This document shows, piece by piece, positions 24,585-32,670 of a DNA stretch of 64,000 nucleotides (its first letter is position 1; every line of letters starts with the position of its first letter). A program made the translations under genes and the position numbers. Source of the DNA: Bacteroidota bacterium (lineage in GTDB: Bacteria > Bacteroidota > Bacteroidia > Cytophagales > Cytophagaceae); NCBI GenBank assembly GCA_023428135.1, contig JAEYZG010000018.1, forward strand, positions 62,001 to 126,000, given 5' to 3'. The notes below the pieces were generated by a model that was not told the origin of the DNA, did not search any database, and worked only from the letters and a program-made list of their open reading frames with translations.

Positions 24585-26498
24585 TTACAGAGTTCTTAAA
24601 ATATATTCTGCTCTATCTCTTTGATAAGACACATCAACCTTGTAATATCTGTCATATTCAGGATAAAGGATAACCAAATTTATTTTGGTCACAGTAAGTC
24701 CATAGTTTTTCTCTAAGATGTATTTGTACAAACTTTGCTGTAAACAATATCGATTATAACTGGTATCATCAATTTCGCTCAATTGACCGACTCCACACTG
24801 CCAAGGGTTATCACAAATTGGTTCTCCCGTTATTGGATTGACCACCTTTTTGCTTCTCTTCCAATCATATATTTCATATCCATTTCCGTTCTTGGAAATT
24901 AAGTCAATGGTTCCTGCAATGTGGTGATCTTCGTCAAAAATTCTCCATTCACTTCTGAAAGGTTTTATTTCTGGATGTTTCTTAACGAATTGCTCGAAAA
25001 GAGGAAATTCGTCTGTTTTGTCAAAATCAAGCTTTAAATAGTATTTTTCAATTTGCTCATGAAGGTATGTTCCTTCTTGAGCTGCCTTTTCTCCTTTCTC
25101 TTTCCATTCTTTTGCGATTTGATTCGCTAATTTCTGAATATTAGATTCAGTTAATGGTTTGCCTTCAGAATTGAGTTTCTCTATTGCTTTTTTTCTTGAA
25201 AAATAAGGAGAATCAAACTCTGGGAAGAATTTTGATATAACTGTACTGGCAGATGGTGCGGGAGTTTTGTCAATGGTATAAATATGTGGATCCGGATAAA
25301 ACTCTATTCTTTTGTCCCGAGGATGTGAGTTTATTAAATTAAATCCAATTGAAGGTCTATTGTCTGCAATACCTATCAAAGTTGGCTGCACTAGATTTTC
25401 TTCATTTATCTCCTGCTCATTAAAATCTCGCTCAATAGTTTCTATTCTTTCTGCTACCGACCTAAATTCGTGTTCTAGGTATTTTTCCCTGTACTTGTCT
25501 TTTTCCCATTTTTGAGCCTGAACTATATCCCAAAGCTTTTCATTTTTGATTGGCGTTAAATGTGCTAAAGATGCTGGAATGCTATAAGTTGAGGAAACTG
25601 CCTTTATTATGTCTGAAATAAATCGTAAACATTCCTTTTCAAGCATATGTACTTGGTATTCTGAAAACCTTATGACAATCCAACCCCTATCTACAAAATA
25701 GATGTCCCTCATAGTGTCATCCCCTTTACAGTGGGTTGGCTGTCTTGTTATTCCTGCATATGGTTCATCAATTTCAATATCAATTCTTAAACTGCTATTC
25801 TTTTTATCTATAATTGCAATATCAGGCTCAAAAGGTCTTGTGTCTTTTCCTGTGTTAATTCTAAGTTCTCCTGAAACGATAAATTGATTGCCAAAAACAT
25901 CTTCAATCGCTTTTTGAAATACTTCTTCTTTAAATCCCCTTCGTTTTGTTGTTCCAAGTCGATAAGACCTGATAACTGTGCTTGGTTTTGGATATCTGAA
26001 AATTGGATATGTGTCCGTCTGCTCCAATTTAGAAGAAGTGTAATTAACCTTTAGAATTTCATTTTTTGACTGCTCTGTCTCAACTTTTGCTTGCGGTAAG
26101 TTTTCTTTTGGCTTAGGTTTTGGTCTTGTAACTTCAAATTCTGGTTTCGGTATTGGCTTTTCTTTTATGGGTGGTTGATATGTAGCCGCAAGTTCTTTAA
26201 CTTCTGTTTTTGGAGTTATATCTTTTGAAGTCGAATCGTAATCTTCCTTAATTATTTTGACTGCTTTATCTAAACTTGATTTTGGTTTTTCTGACTTGAC
26301 AGTTGACGTTTGGCTTGGTTTGGGCGATTCAGTTTTTAATATAGGTTTTTTGATAGTGCTCTTTGAGTTATTCCTTTTTTGCTTTCTAAGAAAGGTAACT
26401 ATCAAACCTAATGCAACCAATGTTATTGCAATTCCTGTCCAAAACCTCAAAGGGTGCAGGAACTTATATTCAACTATTAAGTGGTAGATTTCTTCCAT
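24585..26498 (-). CDS. Membrane-anchored protein with two predicted nuclease domains
   Basis: This 637-residue protein has an N-terminal membrane helix (residues ~18-38, FWTGIAITLVALGLIVTFL) and a Pro/Lys/Glu-rich linker to ~160. The first PD-(D/E)XK-like domain (~185-300) shows EPDIAIIDKKN, DIEIDEPY and RGWIVIRFSEYQV, the Vsr/DUF559 style. After a helical linker comes a RecB/Cas4-like PD-(D/E)XK domain (~400-637) with TYLHEQIEKYY, HHIAGTIDLIS, YEIYDWKRSK and CLQQSLYKYILE, the H, D, D-x-K and Q-x-x-x-Y motifs. It may be a surface-facing or cytoplasmic nuclease acting on incoming DNA. Its topology and defence role are inference. The promoter repeat at 26528 lies just upstream. Confidence 0.75.
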   Translation of the reverse strand: MEEIYHLIVEYKFLHPLRFWTGIAITLVALGLIVTFLRKQKRNNSKSTIKKPILKTESPKPSQTSTVKSEKPKSSLDKAVKIIKEDYDSTSKDITPKTEVKELAATYQPPIKEKPIPKPEFEVTRPKPKPKENLPQAKVETEQSKNEILKVNYTSSKLEQTDTYPIFRYPKPSTVIRSYRLGTTKRRGFKEEVFQKAIEDVFGNQFIVSGELRINTGKDTRPFEPDIAIIDKKNSSLRIDIEIDEPYAGITRQPTHCKGDDTMRDIYFVDRGWIVIRFSEYQVHMLEKECLRFISDIIKAVSSTYSIPASLAHLTPIKNEKLWDIVQAQKWEKDKYREKYLEHEFRSVAERIETIERDFNEQEINEENLVQPTLIGIADNRPSIGFNLINSHPRDKRIEFYPDPHIYTIDKTPAPSASTVISKFFPEFDSPYFSRKKAIEKLNSEGKPLTESNIQKLANQIAKEWKEKGEKAAQEGTYLHEQIEKYYLKLDFDKTDEFPLFEQFVKKHPEIKPFRSEWRIFDEDHHIAGTIDLISKNGNGYEIYDWKRSKKVVNPITGEPICDNPWQCGVGQLSEIDDTSYNRYCLQQSLYKYILEKNYGLTVTKINLVILYPEYDRYYKVDVSYQRDRAEYILRTL

Positions 26499-26527
26499 TT
26501 GTGATAATTGTTTACAATGAATGTCAA

Positions 26528-26710
26528 CTTATTTATATCCGCACTCAAGTGCCTATATCTTTTAAATTAGCAGGATATACGCAACTTTCCCAAAAGGGTA
26601 CATAAAATATCAATTACAAAAGGTTAAGGTTTTATGAATTTCTAATAGTCTGGAAAAACTTCCTGTCCCAGAATTTAATTGATGCCTTCGCTCCAAGCGA
26701 AGGCATCAAT
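26528..26710 (-). repeat. Promoter-bearing dispersed repeat R, copy 4 (attI-Pc-like)
   Basis: It starts at the perfect ATTGATGCCTTCGC hairpin (26710-26678) and ends with TGCGGATATAAATAAG before G/TTGACA. It is alike with 23800-23987 along the whole length (CTGGGACAGGAAGT, AATTGATATTTTATG). On its far side lies the 3' end of the M28 peptidase gene, so the hairpin may double as that gene's terminator. Confidence 0.7.
26562..26595 (-). promoter_or_regulatory. Bacteroidota-type promoter upstream of the nuclease gene
   Basis: CTTTTGGG around 26596-26589, a 19-bp spacer and TAATTTAA at 26569-26562, on the minus strand. The -7 box is weaker than in the other two copies. Confidence 0.5.
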
Positions 26711-26748
26711 CGGCTAGGCAACGGAGCAGACTGATCGTGTTTCTTAAT

Positions 26749-27717
26749 TCATTTCATATTCACAACCGCCCAATAAACACCTTTTACCACCTCAGCCATT
26801 TTATCATAGTCTAATGTTTCAGGAGTATCCGTTGGTTCATGATAGTTCTTATTTCTATAAAAGGAAGTATTGGTAACCATCACAGCAGGAAGGTTATTAT
26901 TCCAATAATTCAAATGATCAGAAAAATCAATTCCCACCATAGACTTGGGGGCATTTATGGATTCTACATTTATAGAGGAACCTTCAATCATTGATTTTTT
27001 TATATTTTTTACCAGACTATTTTCTCCAATCCTTCCTACCACTGCAATAAAATTTCCTGTAGATGGGTAAATAGTTTTTAAAATCCCAACAGGATATTCT
27101 TGCGATTTAGGTTTCTCGGAAAAATATCCGATCATTTCAAGACAGATCATTGCTTTGAAAGGAATATTGTTCTCAATGATATATTTAGAGTGGATAGCAC
27201 TTCCCATATTAGATGTTCTGAAATATGGAGGTTCTTCCAATGTGTAAGCAACAAGGTCAACTCTGTATTTTAATGTCGGTTTCAAAGAATCCAAAAGCCT
27301 TCCGATCTCTAAAAGACCAGCAACACCACTCGCATTATCATCTGCTCCTGCATGATCCAGGCATACATCATAATGTGCGCCAATAATTATTCTCGGTGCA
27401 TCTGAAGGCCCGTATGTGCTTATGATATTTTTATATTCATTGCCATCTGCTGTATATTTTTGTTCTTGAGGATTTAATCCATTTTTCCGGAACTCATTAA
27501 AAATATAATTGGCAGCTTCATTTAAAGCATCAATATTTTTATAGTTTCTGGGCAGGCTGGTCGTGCATAATACCTTCACATCATTTTTTAACCTTTCAGA
27601 AGAAACAGGAATAGGTATTATACCGGGTTTAGCAGAACCCAATAGGGGTGAGGTTAAGAAATAGAATGAAGCACCAATGAGAAAAAAAATGCTTCCTAAG
27701 AATAAAAGTGTTTTCAT
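26749..27717 (-). CDS. M28 family zinc aminopeptidase, membrane-anchored or exported
   Basis: The 322-residue product has an N-terminal hydrophobic anchor (LLFLGSIFFLIGASFYFLT). The M28 catalytic core follows: GAHYDV (zinc His and catalytic Asp), GADDNASG (bridging Asp), TLEEPPYF (general-base Glu and zinc Glu), CLEMIGY, and DFSDHLNYW (last zinc His). It should remove N-terminal residues from peptides in the periplasm. The residues are complete, so it is probably active. It lies within the island but has no promoter-repeat upstream; 234 bp separate it from the next gene, with nothing recognisable apart from AT-rich sequence. Confidence 0.85.
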   Translation of the reverse strand: MKTLLFLGSIFFLIGASFYFLTSPLLGSAKPGIIPIPVSSERLKNDVKVLCTTSLPRNYKNIDALNEAANYIFNEFRKNGLNPQEQKYTADGNEYKNIISTYGPSDAPRIIIGAHYDVCLDHAGADDNASGVAGLLEIGRLLDSLKPTLKYRVDLVAYTLEEPPYFRTSNMGSAIHSKYIIENNIPFKAMICLEMIGYFSEKPKSQEYPVGILKTIYPSTGNFIAVVGRIGENSLVKNIKKSMIEGSSINVESINAPKSMVGIDFSDHLNYWNNNLPAVMVTNTSFYRNKNYHEPTDTPETLDYDKMAEVVKGVYWAVVNMK

Positions 27718-27951
27718 GGTAAATTTATTTGTTTAAAAATCTTTCCTCCTAAAGCTTTTTTAAGAGTGGGGAAGATCGCTTACTCAAGGTATGTCTGACG
27801 GACATTATGAGCAGCTTTTATTCCGGTAATCTGTTTACCTCAATTATTTTAATTGTCAGGTCACGAAAAGTTTTAATGTCACCTGCTAAAATAGTATAGC
27901 GGTCCTTGTCAAAGATGTTTATGTAGTTAAGGAATCCTGTCTTTTTACGTT

Positions 27952-28470
27952 TTATTTTAAACTCGTCAAATACTCTATTCCATTTGAAATAATTGTTGTC
28001 TGTTCAACCATTTCAGAAAAATATTTTTCAAGATATGGAGTAATGGAAGTTGATGGTCTAATTTCTGAGACGTCAACCTTTCTTTGCGATAAATATTTTA
28101 TAAGTGTTCTGAATACAGTAGAACTTAAGCATTCCTGTCCCAAAAGGTTAATAGGTTGAATGTCTTGTTTTGAAGAATGTCGTGAAATTAATTGGCAAAC
28201 GTCTTCTAAAGTCCTCTTTGATGAAGGAGTCAAAGCTGATTCCCACTCATCTACTGTTGCTTTGATTTGAAATTCTTCGTTGAGGAATTCTGAAAGTGGT
28301 CGCCACGGCAATAGGTCCCTCGCAGCTCTCCATTCGTCAATGGTCGAAGTAAAGGACAGTTTAGTATCAGGGTCAGCTTCTAGGTCAAGTGGGCTGCAAA
28401 GTCTGTGTTCTTCAATAAATATATTGAGGACGTCAGTAGGGGTCATTATTTGCTTAATCTTCTGTTCCAT
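27952..28470 (-). CDS. Unknown soluble protein with two EW-type repeats
   Basis: The ATG at 28470 (MEQKIKQIMTPTDVLN) is preferred to an ATG at 28500 that overlaps a cassette-like junction. The 172-residue product has two related segments, FTSTIDEWRAARDLLPWRPL and IKATVDEWESALTPSSKRTL, suggesting an internal duplication. No signal peptide or membrane helix is seen. I do not recognise a family. The upstream bases GCGTATAAACAAG followed by CTATTCGGCAAC resemble the R-repeat end at its insertion junction, so it may be another cassette cargo, but no attC is found after it. Confidence 0.5.
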   Translation of the reverse strand: MEQKIKQIMTPTDVLNIFIEEHRLCSPLDLEADPDTKLSFTSTIDEWRAARDLLPWRPLSEFLNEEFQIKATVDEWESALTPSSKRTLEDVCQLISRHSSKQDIQPINLLGQECLSSTVFRTLIKYLSQRKVDVSEIRPSTSITPYLEKYFSEMVEQTTIISNGIEYLTSLK

Positions 28471-28653
28471 AAAGTTGCCGAATAGCTTGTTTATACGCAA
28501 AAGGAGCTTGGTCAGATAGTTATTTAAAGATTATAATCAAAAAGTCAGAAAGGATTAATATTTAAAAGTTATTAGTTCTGTTTCCTTAAATCTTCTTATT
28601 GAATTACTTCCGTAATCAACCAGAGCACCTGTTAACTCACATATCCTGATATT

Positions 28654-28679
28654 AAAAAAGCCCCAAAAATTCGGGGCTT
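28654..28679 (-). terminator. Terminator after the ferredoxin gene
   Basis: On the minus strand AAGCCCC and GGGGCTT form a 7-bp stem around a short AT loop, followed by TTTTTT. Confidence 0.9.
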
Positions 28680-28705
28680 CTACTCTATAAATATTCAATA
28701 AACTA

Positions 28706-28933
28706 TTACTTCTGAATCACCTGTATAATCTTTACCGGACATAGCTCAGCGGCTTTTTTATTGGCATCCAGTTCTACTTCCGAGACGTCGACAGCGTGAA
28801 ACCCTTTTTTGTCTTTTGATCCGATCAGTACACTCTTGCCATCTTTCTTAGACATCGCCCAACGGTCAGGGGCTACTTCAACACAATAATTGCAGCCGAT
28901 GCACTTTTCTCTCTGCTGAATGATCTTAATCAT
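28706..28933 (-). CDS. 4Fe-4S ferredoxin
   Basis: The 75-residue protein carries C-I-G-C-N-Y-C (residues ~12-18) and a distal CP in AAELCPVKII, enough for one cluster. This is a single-cluster ferredoxin of the YfhL-like or Fer4-short type. Its start overlaps the end of the U32 gene by 8 bp, so translation is coupled and it is likely that enzyme's electron donor. Confidence 0.85.
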   Translation of the reverse strand: MIKIIQQREKCIGCNYCVEVAPDRWAMSKKDGKSVLIGSKDKKGFHAVDVSEVELDANKKAAELCPVKIIQVIQK

Positions 28934-30167
28934 TGGCCGGAACTACTTTATAGATTTTATCGCTGCTGCGTATTGTTTCTTCCAAAGGAATGGAAAATGA
29001 AATACCCTTTCCAACTTCATCAACCTGTTTGTCATCTACTCTGATCTCGGTGATGGTCGTTTCTACAACGCCTGTTGTAGGCCCGATGATCAGCACTTCG
29101 TCTCCAATCTTAAGTTTATGTGTTTCCAGAATAAATTCTGCCACTTTTACTTTAGGGAAGTAACGTACGCCTTTACCAAGGAATATCTTACGGGTAGTAG
29201 CGGAAGAACCGTGTTTGTTAGTCCATTCACCAAGTTTTTGTCCCAGATAATAACCGCTCCAGAAGCCTCTGTTGTAAACAGTTTCAAGTCTGTTCATCCA
29301 GTCCTGAAGTTTTTCATCCGTAAAGGTATCATCCAGATAAGCGTCAACAGCTTCTCTGTAGCATTTGGTAACAGTCTTTACATATTCAGGAGCACGGCCT
29401 CTGCCTTCCAGTTTTAATACTGTCACACCGCTTGCTATGACTTCATCAAGGAAGTTGATTGTACATAAATCTTTAGGAGACATGATGTATTCATTGTCTA
29501 TCTCCAGTTCATGTCCATCTTCCAGATCTATTACTTTGTACGTACGTCTGCAGTTCTGCTGACAAGCACCGCGATTAGCGGAAGAGTTAGCAGTGTGCAG
29601 GCTCAGATAGCATTTACCAGATACCGCCATACAAAGAGCACCGTGAGCAAAAATTTCTATACGAACCAGTTCTCCTTTCGGCCCTCTTACTTCTTCGCGT
29701 CTGATACCATCTGTTATGTCTTTGATTTGCTTTAAGCTTAATTCTCTTGAAAGCACAATAACATCAGAGAACATTGCATAAAACTTTACAGTCTCCAGGT
29801 TGGTAACATTTACCTGAGTAGAAAGATGTACTTCCACACCTTTGGTAAAAGCGTATTGAATGGCTGCATGGTCAGCAGCTATAATGGCAGTAAGTCCGTT
29901 TTCTTTTATAGAGTCGATGATACGCTTCATGATGCTCATATCATGATCATAAAGGATGGTATTGAGCGTTACATAAGTTTTTACGTTATGTTCTCTGGCA
30001 ATACGACCAATTTCGGGTAAATCCTCCAAAAGGAAGTTATTGGCAGCACGAGCTCTCATGTTCAACTGATCTACTCCAAAATATATCGAGTCAGCTCCAC
30101 CCTGAATCGCGGCCATGAAGGCTTCAAAAGAGCCTGCCGGCGCCATTACTTCTATCTTATCTCTCAT
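28926..30167 (-). CDS. U32 family protein, probable RNA-base hydroxylase
   Basis: The 413-residue protein has the U32 signature: EVMAPAGSFEAFMAAIQGGADSIYFG at the start, then HLSTQVN, and a cysteine cluster GALCMAVSGKCYL / NRGACQQNCRRTY (4 Cys, probably an Fe-S site). U32 proteins once labelled peptidases include RlhA and TrhP, which hydroxylate 23S rRNA C2501 or tRNA U34 using prephenate. The overlapping ferredoxin gene fits that chemistry. Which RNA is modified here cannot be decided. The gene is not island-like in composition. Confidence 0.8.
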   Translation of the reverse strand: MRDKIEVMAPAGSFEAFMAAIQGGADSIYFGVDQLNMRARAANNFLLEDLPEIGRIAREHNVKTYVTLNTILYDHDMSIMKRIIDSIKENGLTAIIAADHAAIQYAFTKGVEVHLSTQVNVTNLETVKFYAMFSDVIVLSRELSLKQIKDITDGIRREEVRGPKGELVRIEIFAHGALCMAVSGKCYLSLHTANSSANRGACQQNCRRTYKVIDLEDGHELEIDNEYIMSPKDLCTINFLDEVIASGVTVLKLEGRGRAPEYVKTVTKCYREAVDAYLDDTFTDEKLQDWMNRLETVYNRGFWSGYYLGQKLGEWTNKHGSSATTRKIFLGKGVRYFPKVKVAEFILETHKLKIGDEVLIIGPTTGVVETTITEIRVDDKQVDEVGKGISFSIPLEETIRSSDKIYKVVPAND

Positions 30168-30290
30168 TGTTGTGTATTCCGTCTAAAAGAAGTTACAAAA
30201 TTACGTTAAAATGCCTGAATATTTGCTTTTATATCGAAGTTTTTGAATGAATGCCTGATCTGCTTTTTGATTTTCAGATAATTATGAAAT

Positions 30291-31655
30291 CTAGTTGATT
30301 TCTATAATATCATTCAGATCTGGCAGAGAGACAGTTATTCCAAATGTTGTATTTATTTTTTCAGCCAAAACCTGGCTCGCATCTTTTTCTCCGTGAATGA
30401 GAATGATTTCTTTAGGTTTGTATCTGAAACCGGCAATCCATTTAAGGAGTTCCTCCTGATCGGCATGGCCGGAGATATTTTCCAGGAGGGCTATTTCTGC
30501 TTTTACCTGATAAAATTTTCCCATCATTTTAATTTCCGGTTCTCTGTCCAGCAATGCCCTTCCTCTGGTACCTTCAGCCTGATAGCCAGGAAGTATTATG
30601 AGGTTATTCACGTCTTCAATTCCTGCTTTCAGATAATGTAGAATTCTTCCGCCCGTGATCATACCACTTCCCGCAATGACTATCTTTGGTTTTTTGCGGT
30701 CAATAATGCTAAAGGTTTCCTCGATCGCTCTTACAAAATAGACTTCTTTATTCAGATCGATCAGAGCGGTTTTGTTAAGTTTATGCCAATCAGGAAATCT
30801 GGACGTAACCTCAAGTGCCTCAGCACCCATTGGAGTATCAAAAACAACAGGAATAGGAGGGATTTTATTCTCTTTTTTCAAAGCATCAATAAGCAACATG
30901 ATCTCAAGCGCTCTACCGACAGCAAAACAAGGGATGTAGACATCTCCGCCTCTTTGAAAGGTTTTGTTTATAAGATCTTTTAATTGATCCTTGGGAGAAG
31001 TTTCAGGATGTAATCTGTTGCCATAGGTGGATTCAAGTAAGAGGATGTCTGCCTGTTCAGGTATGGAAGGGGAAGACAGATAAAGCGATTCCCGTCTTCC
31101 GACATCTCCTGAAAAGATTAACTTTTTATCAGATATATCAATTTCCAGATAGGAAGAACCAATAATGTGACCGTTTCTTTTAAACCTGAATTTTATGTCT
31201 TTAGCAATTGAAATCCATTCGTTTTCCTCGCAGTCCAGAATGAAATTCAAGGTTTGTTCAACATCATCCAATGTATAAAGGGGTAAGGCAGGTTGATGTT
31301 TTGAATAATTCCCACGGTTGGCAGCATCGGCTTCCTCCATTTGAATTTTTGCACTGTCTCTCAGAATTATTTCCGTAAGAGCCTGGGTCGGAGCAGTCAT
31401 AAATACAGGTCCTTTATAACCGTTTTTTATGAGTACTGGTAAATACCCTGTGTGATCCAGGTGTGCGTGGGTTATCAGAACAGCTGAAAGTTTGCTGTAA
31501 TCCAGAGGAAGAGGAGTTCTGTTGAGTAGTCTTAACGCCTTTTTTCCTTGAAAAAGACCACAGTCGATAAGTAGTTGATGCTTTGTTGTTTCCAGTAAAA
31601 ATTTAGAACCAGTAACGGTTCCCGTTCCTCCCCAAAAATGAATTTTTGCTTTCAT
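30291..31655 (-). CDS. Beta-CASP metallo-beta-lactamase-fold RNA nuclease
   Basis: The 454-residue protein opens with WGGTGTVTGSKFLL, then HAHLDHTGYL (the HxHxDH metal motif, residues ~63-68), FSGDVGRR, LLESTYGNR and a beta-CASP domain with IPCFAVGRALEI and IAGSGMITGGRILHYL. The C-terminal metal His lies in HGEKDA. It belongs to the CPSF73-like bacterial group (not RNase J) that cleaves RNA. The start 65 bp from the divergent Usp gene suggests a shared upstream region. Confidence 0.85.
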   Translation of the reverse strand: MKAKIHFWGGTGTVTGSKFLLETTKHQLLIDCGLFQGKKALRLLNRTPLPLDYSKLSAVLITHAHLDHTGYLPVLIKNGYKGPVFMTAPTQALTEIILRDSAKIQMEEADAANRGNYSKHQPALPLYTLDDVEQTLNFILDCEENEWISIAKDIKFRFKRNGHIIGSSYLEIDISDKKLIFSGDVGRRESLYLSSPSIPEQADILLLESTYGNRLHPETSPKDQLKDLINKTFQRGGDVYIPCFAVGRALEIMLLIDALKKENKIPPIPVVFDTPMGAEALEVTSRFPDWHKLNKTALIDLNKEVYFVRAIEETFSIIDRKKPKIVIAGSGMITGGRILHYLKAGIEDVNNLIILPGYQAEGTRGRALLDREPEIKMMGKFYQVKAEIALLENISGHADQEELLKWIAGFRYKPKEIILIHGEKDASQVLAEKINTTFGITVSLPDLNDIIEIN

Positions 31656-31719
31656 AGATTCTTTTCAAACAATAGATCGATTGTAAAGGTAATATGAATA
31701 CTAATCTCCTGGTATTTTC

Positions 31720-32574
31720 ATGAAAAGAATCACCGCTTTATTTGCAACAGATTTTTCTTCAAGTGCAGAAAATGCATTGAATTATTTTATCAATTTTGCA
31801 AGACCATTTGAGGTTAAGCTCTATGTGCTGCATGTTGTTGAAGTGCCATTGATACCTACAGAAGTACCCTTTGAAAGGATGTTTGAAAAACAGATTTCAG
31901 ATAAAAAAGAGCTTGGTGCCAAACTAATGAAAACAACTACCCGCATCCTGGAGCTTTGCAACAATATTGAGGTAAATCATATCCTTGCGGAAGGGGACCC
32001 ACAAGAAGAAATTAATAAAGCTTCTGATCAATATAATGCCGACCTGATTATCATGGGAAATAAGAAAGGTGGATTTTTTACAAGAGTTTTTAGTGGGGAT
32101 ACTGTAGCTGGAATGATTGAAAATGGTAGTAGAAAAATTTTGGCGATATCAGAAGATGTTCATTTCAGGCCTGTAAAAACAATAGTTTATGCATGTGCCA
32201 TTTCAGTCAGAGATCATAACAACATCAATGAATTAAGTGAATACGCAAAGGAGTTTGATGCTGAAATTATTATCCTGAATGTAAGAGATAGACTAGAGCA
32301 GGAATATCCGGAGATTGCTGCAGTGATGCTTGATGAAATTATGGATCATGTTCATTATAAAAATATTAAACTGATTACCAAGACAGGAACTAACGTATCT
32401 GCAATTATAAAGAAGTTTATAGATGAGATTGATACGGATTTAGTTGTAATGGCTACCCATCATAGAAACTTTTTAGAAGCTATCCTATCCGGAAGTACTA
32501 CAGAAAAAGTATTGAATATATCAAGCCATCCCATGCTTATATTTCACCTTCGAGGTAATACGAAAGGGTGGTAA
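31720..32574 (+). CDS. Universal stress protein, two Usp domains
   Basis: The 284-residue protein has two tandem UspA domains (~1-145 and ~150-284). The first ends with GNKKGGFFTRVFSGDTVAG, the second with ATHHRNFLEAILSGST, each with the G-x2-G-x9-G(S/T) nucleotide motif in loose form. It is probably an ATP-binding stress protein. It is divergent to the beta-CASP gene and followed by a terminator shared with the convergent PBP1A gene. Confidence 0.8.
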   Translation: MKRITALFATDFSSSAENALNYFINFARPFEVKLYVLHVVEVPLIPTEVPFERMFEKQISDKKELGAKLMKTTTRILELCNNIEVNHILAEGDPQEEINKASDQYNADLIIMGNKKGGFFTRVFSGDTVAGMIENGSRKILAISEDVHFRPVKTIVYACAISVRDHNNINELSEYAKEFDAEIIILNVRDRLEQEYPEIAAVMLDEIMDHVHYKNIKLITKTGTNVSAIIKKFIDEIDTDLVVMATHHRNFLEAILSGSTTEKVLNISSHPMLIFHLRGNTKGW

Positions 32575-32603
32575 GAAATTTTTTCTGCTTAATTTGTTTA
32601 ATA

Positions 32604-32637
32604 AAAAAATCCCTGCAAAATGAGCAGGGATTTTTTT
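32604..32637. terminator. Bidirectional terminator between usp and PBP1A
   Basis: AAAAAATCCCTGC and GCAGGGATTTTTTT surround a 7-nt loop, with T-runs on both sides. Confidence 0.92.
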
Positions 32638-32670
32638 ATTGTTTATGTATTTTACAAGACATTTTAAGAG

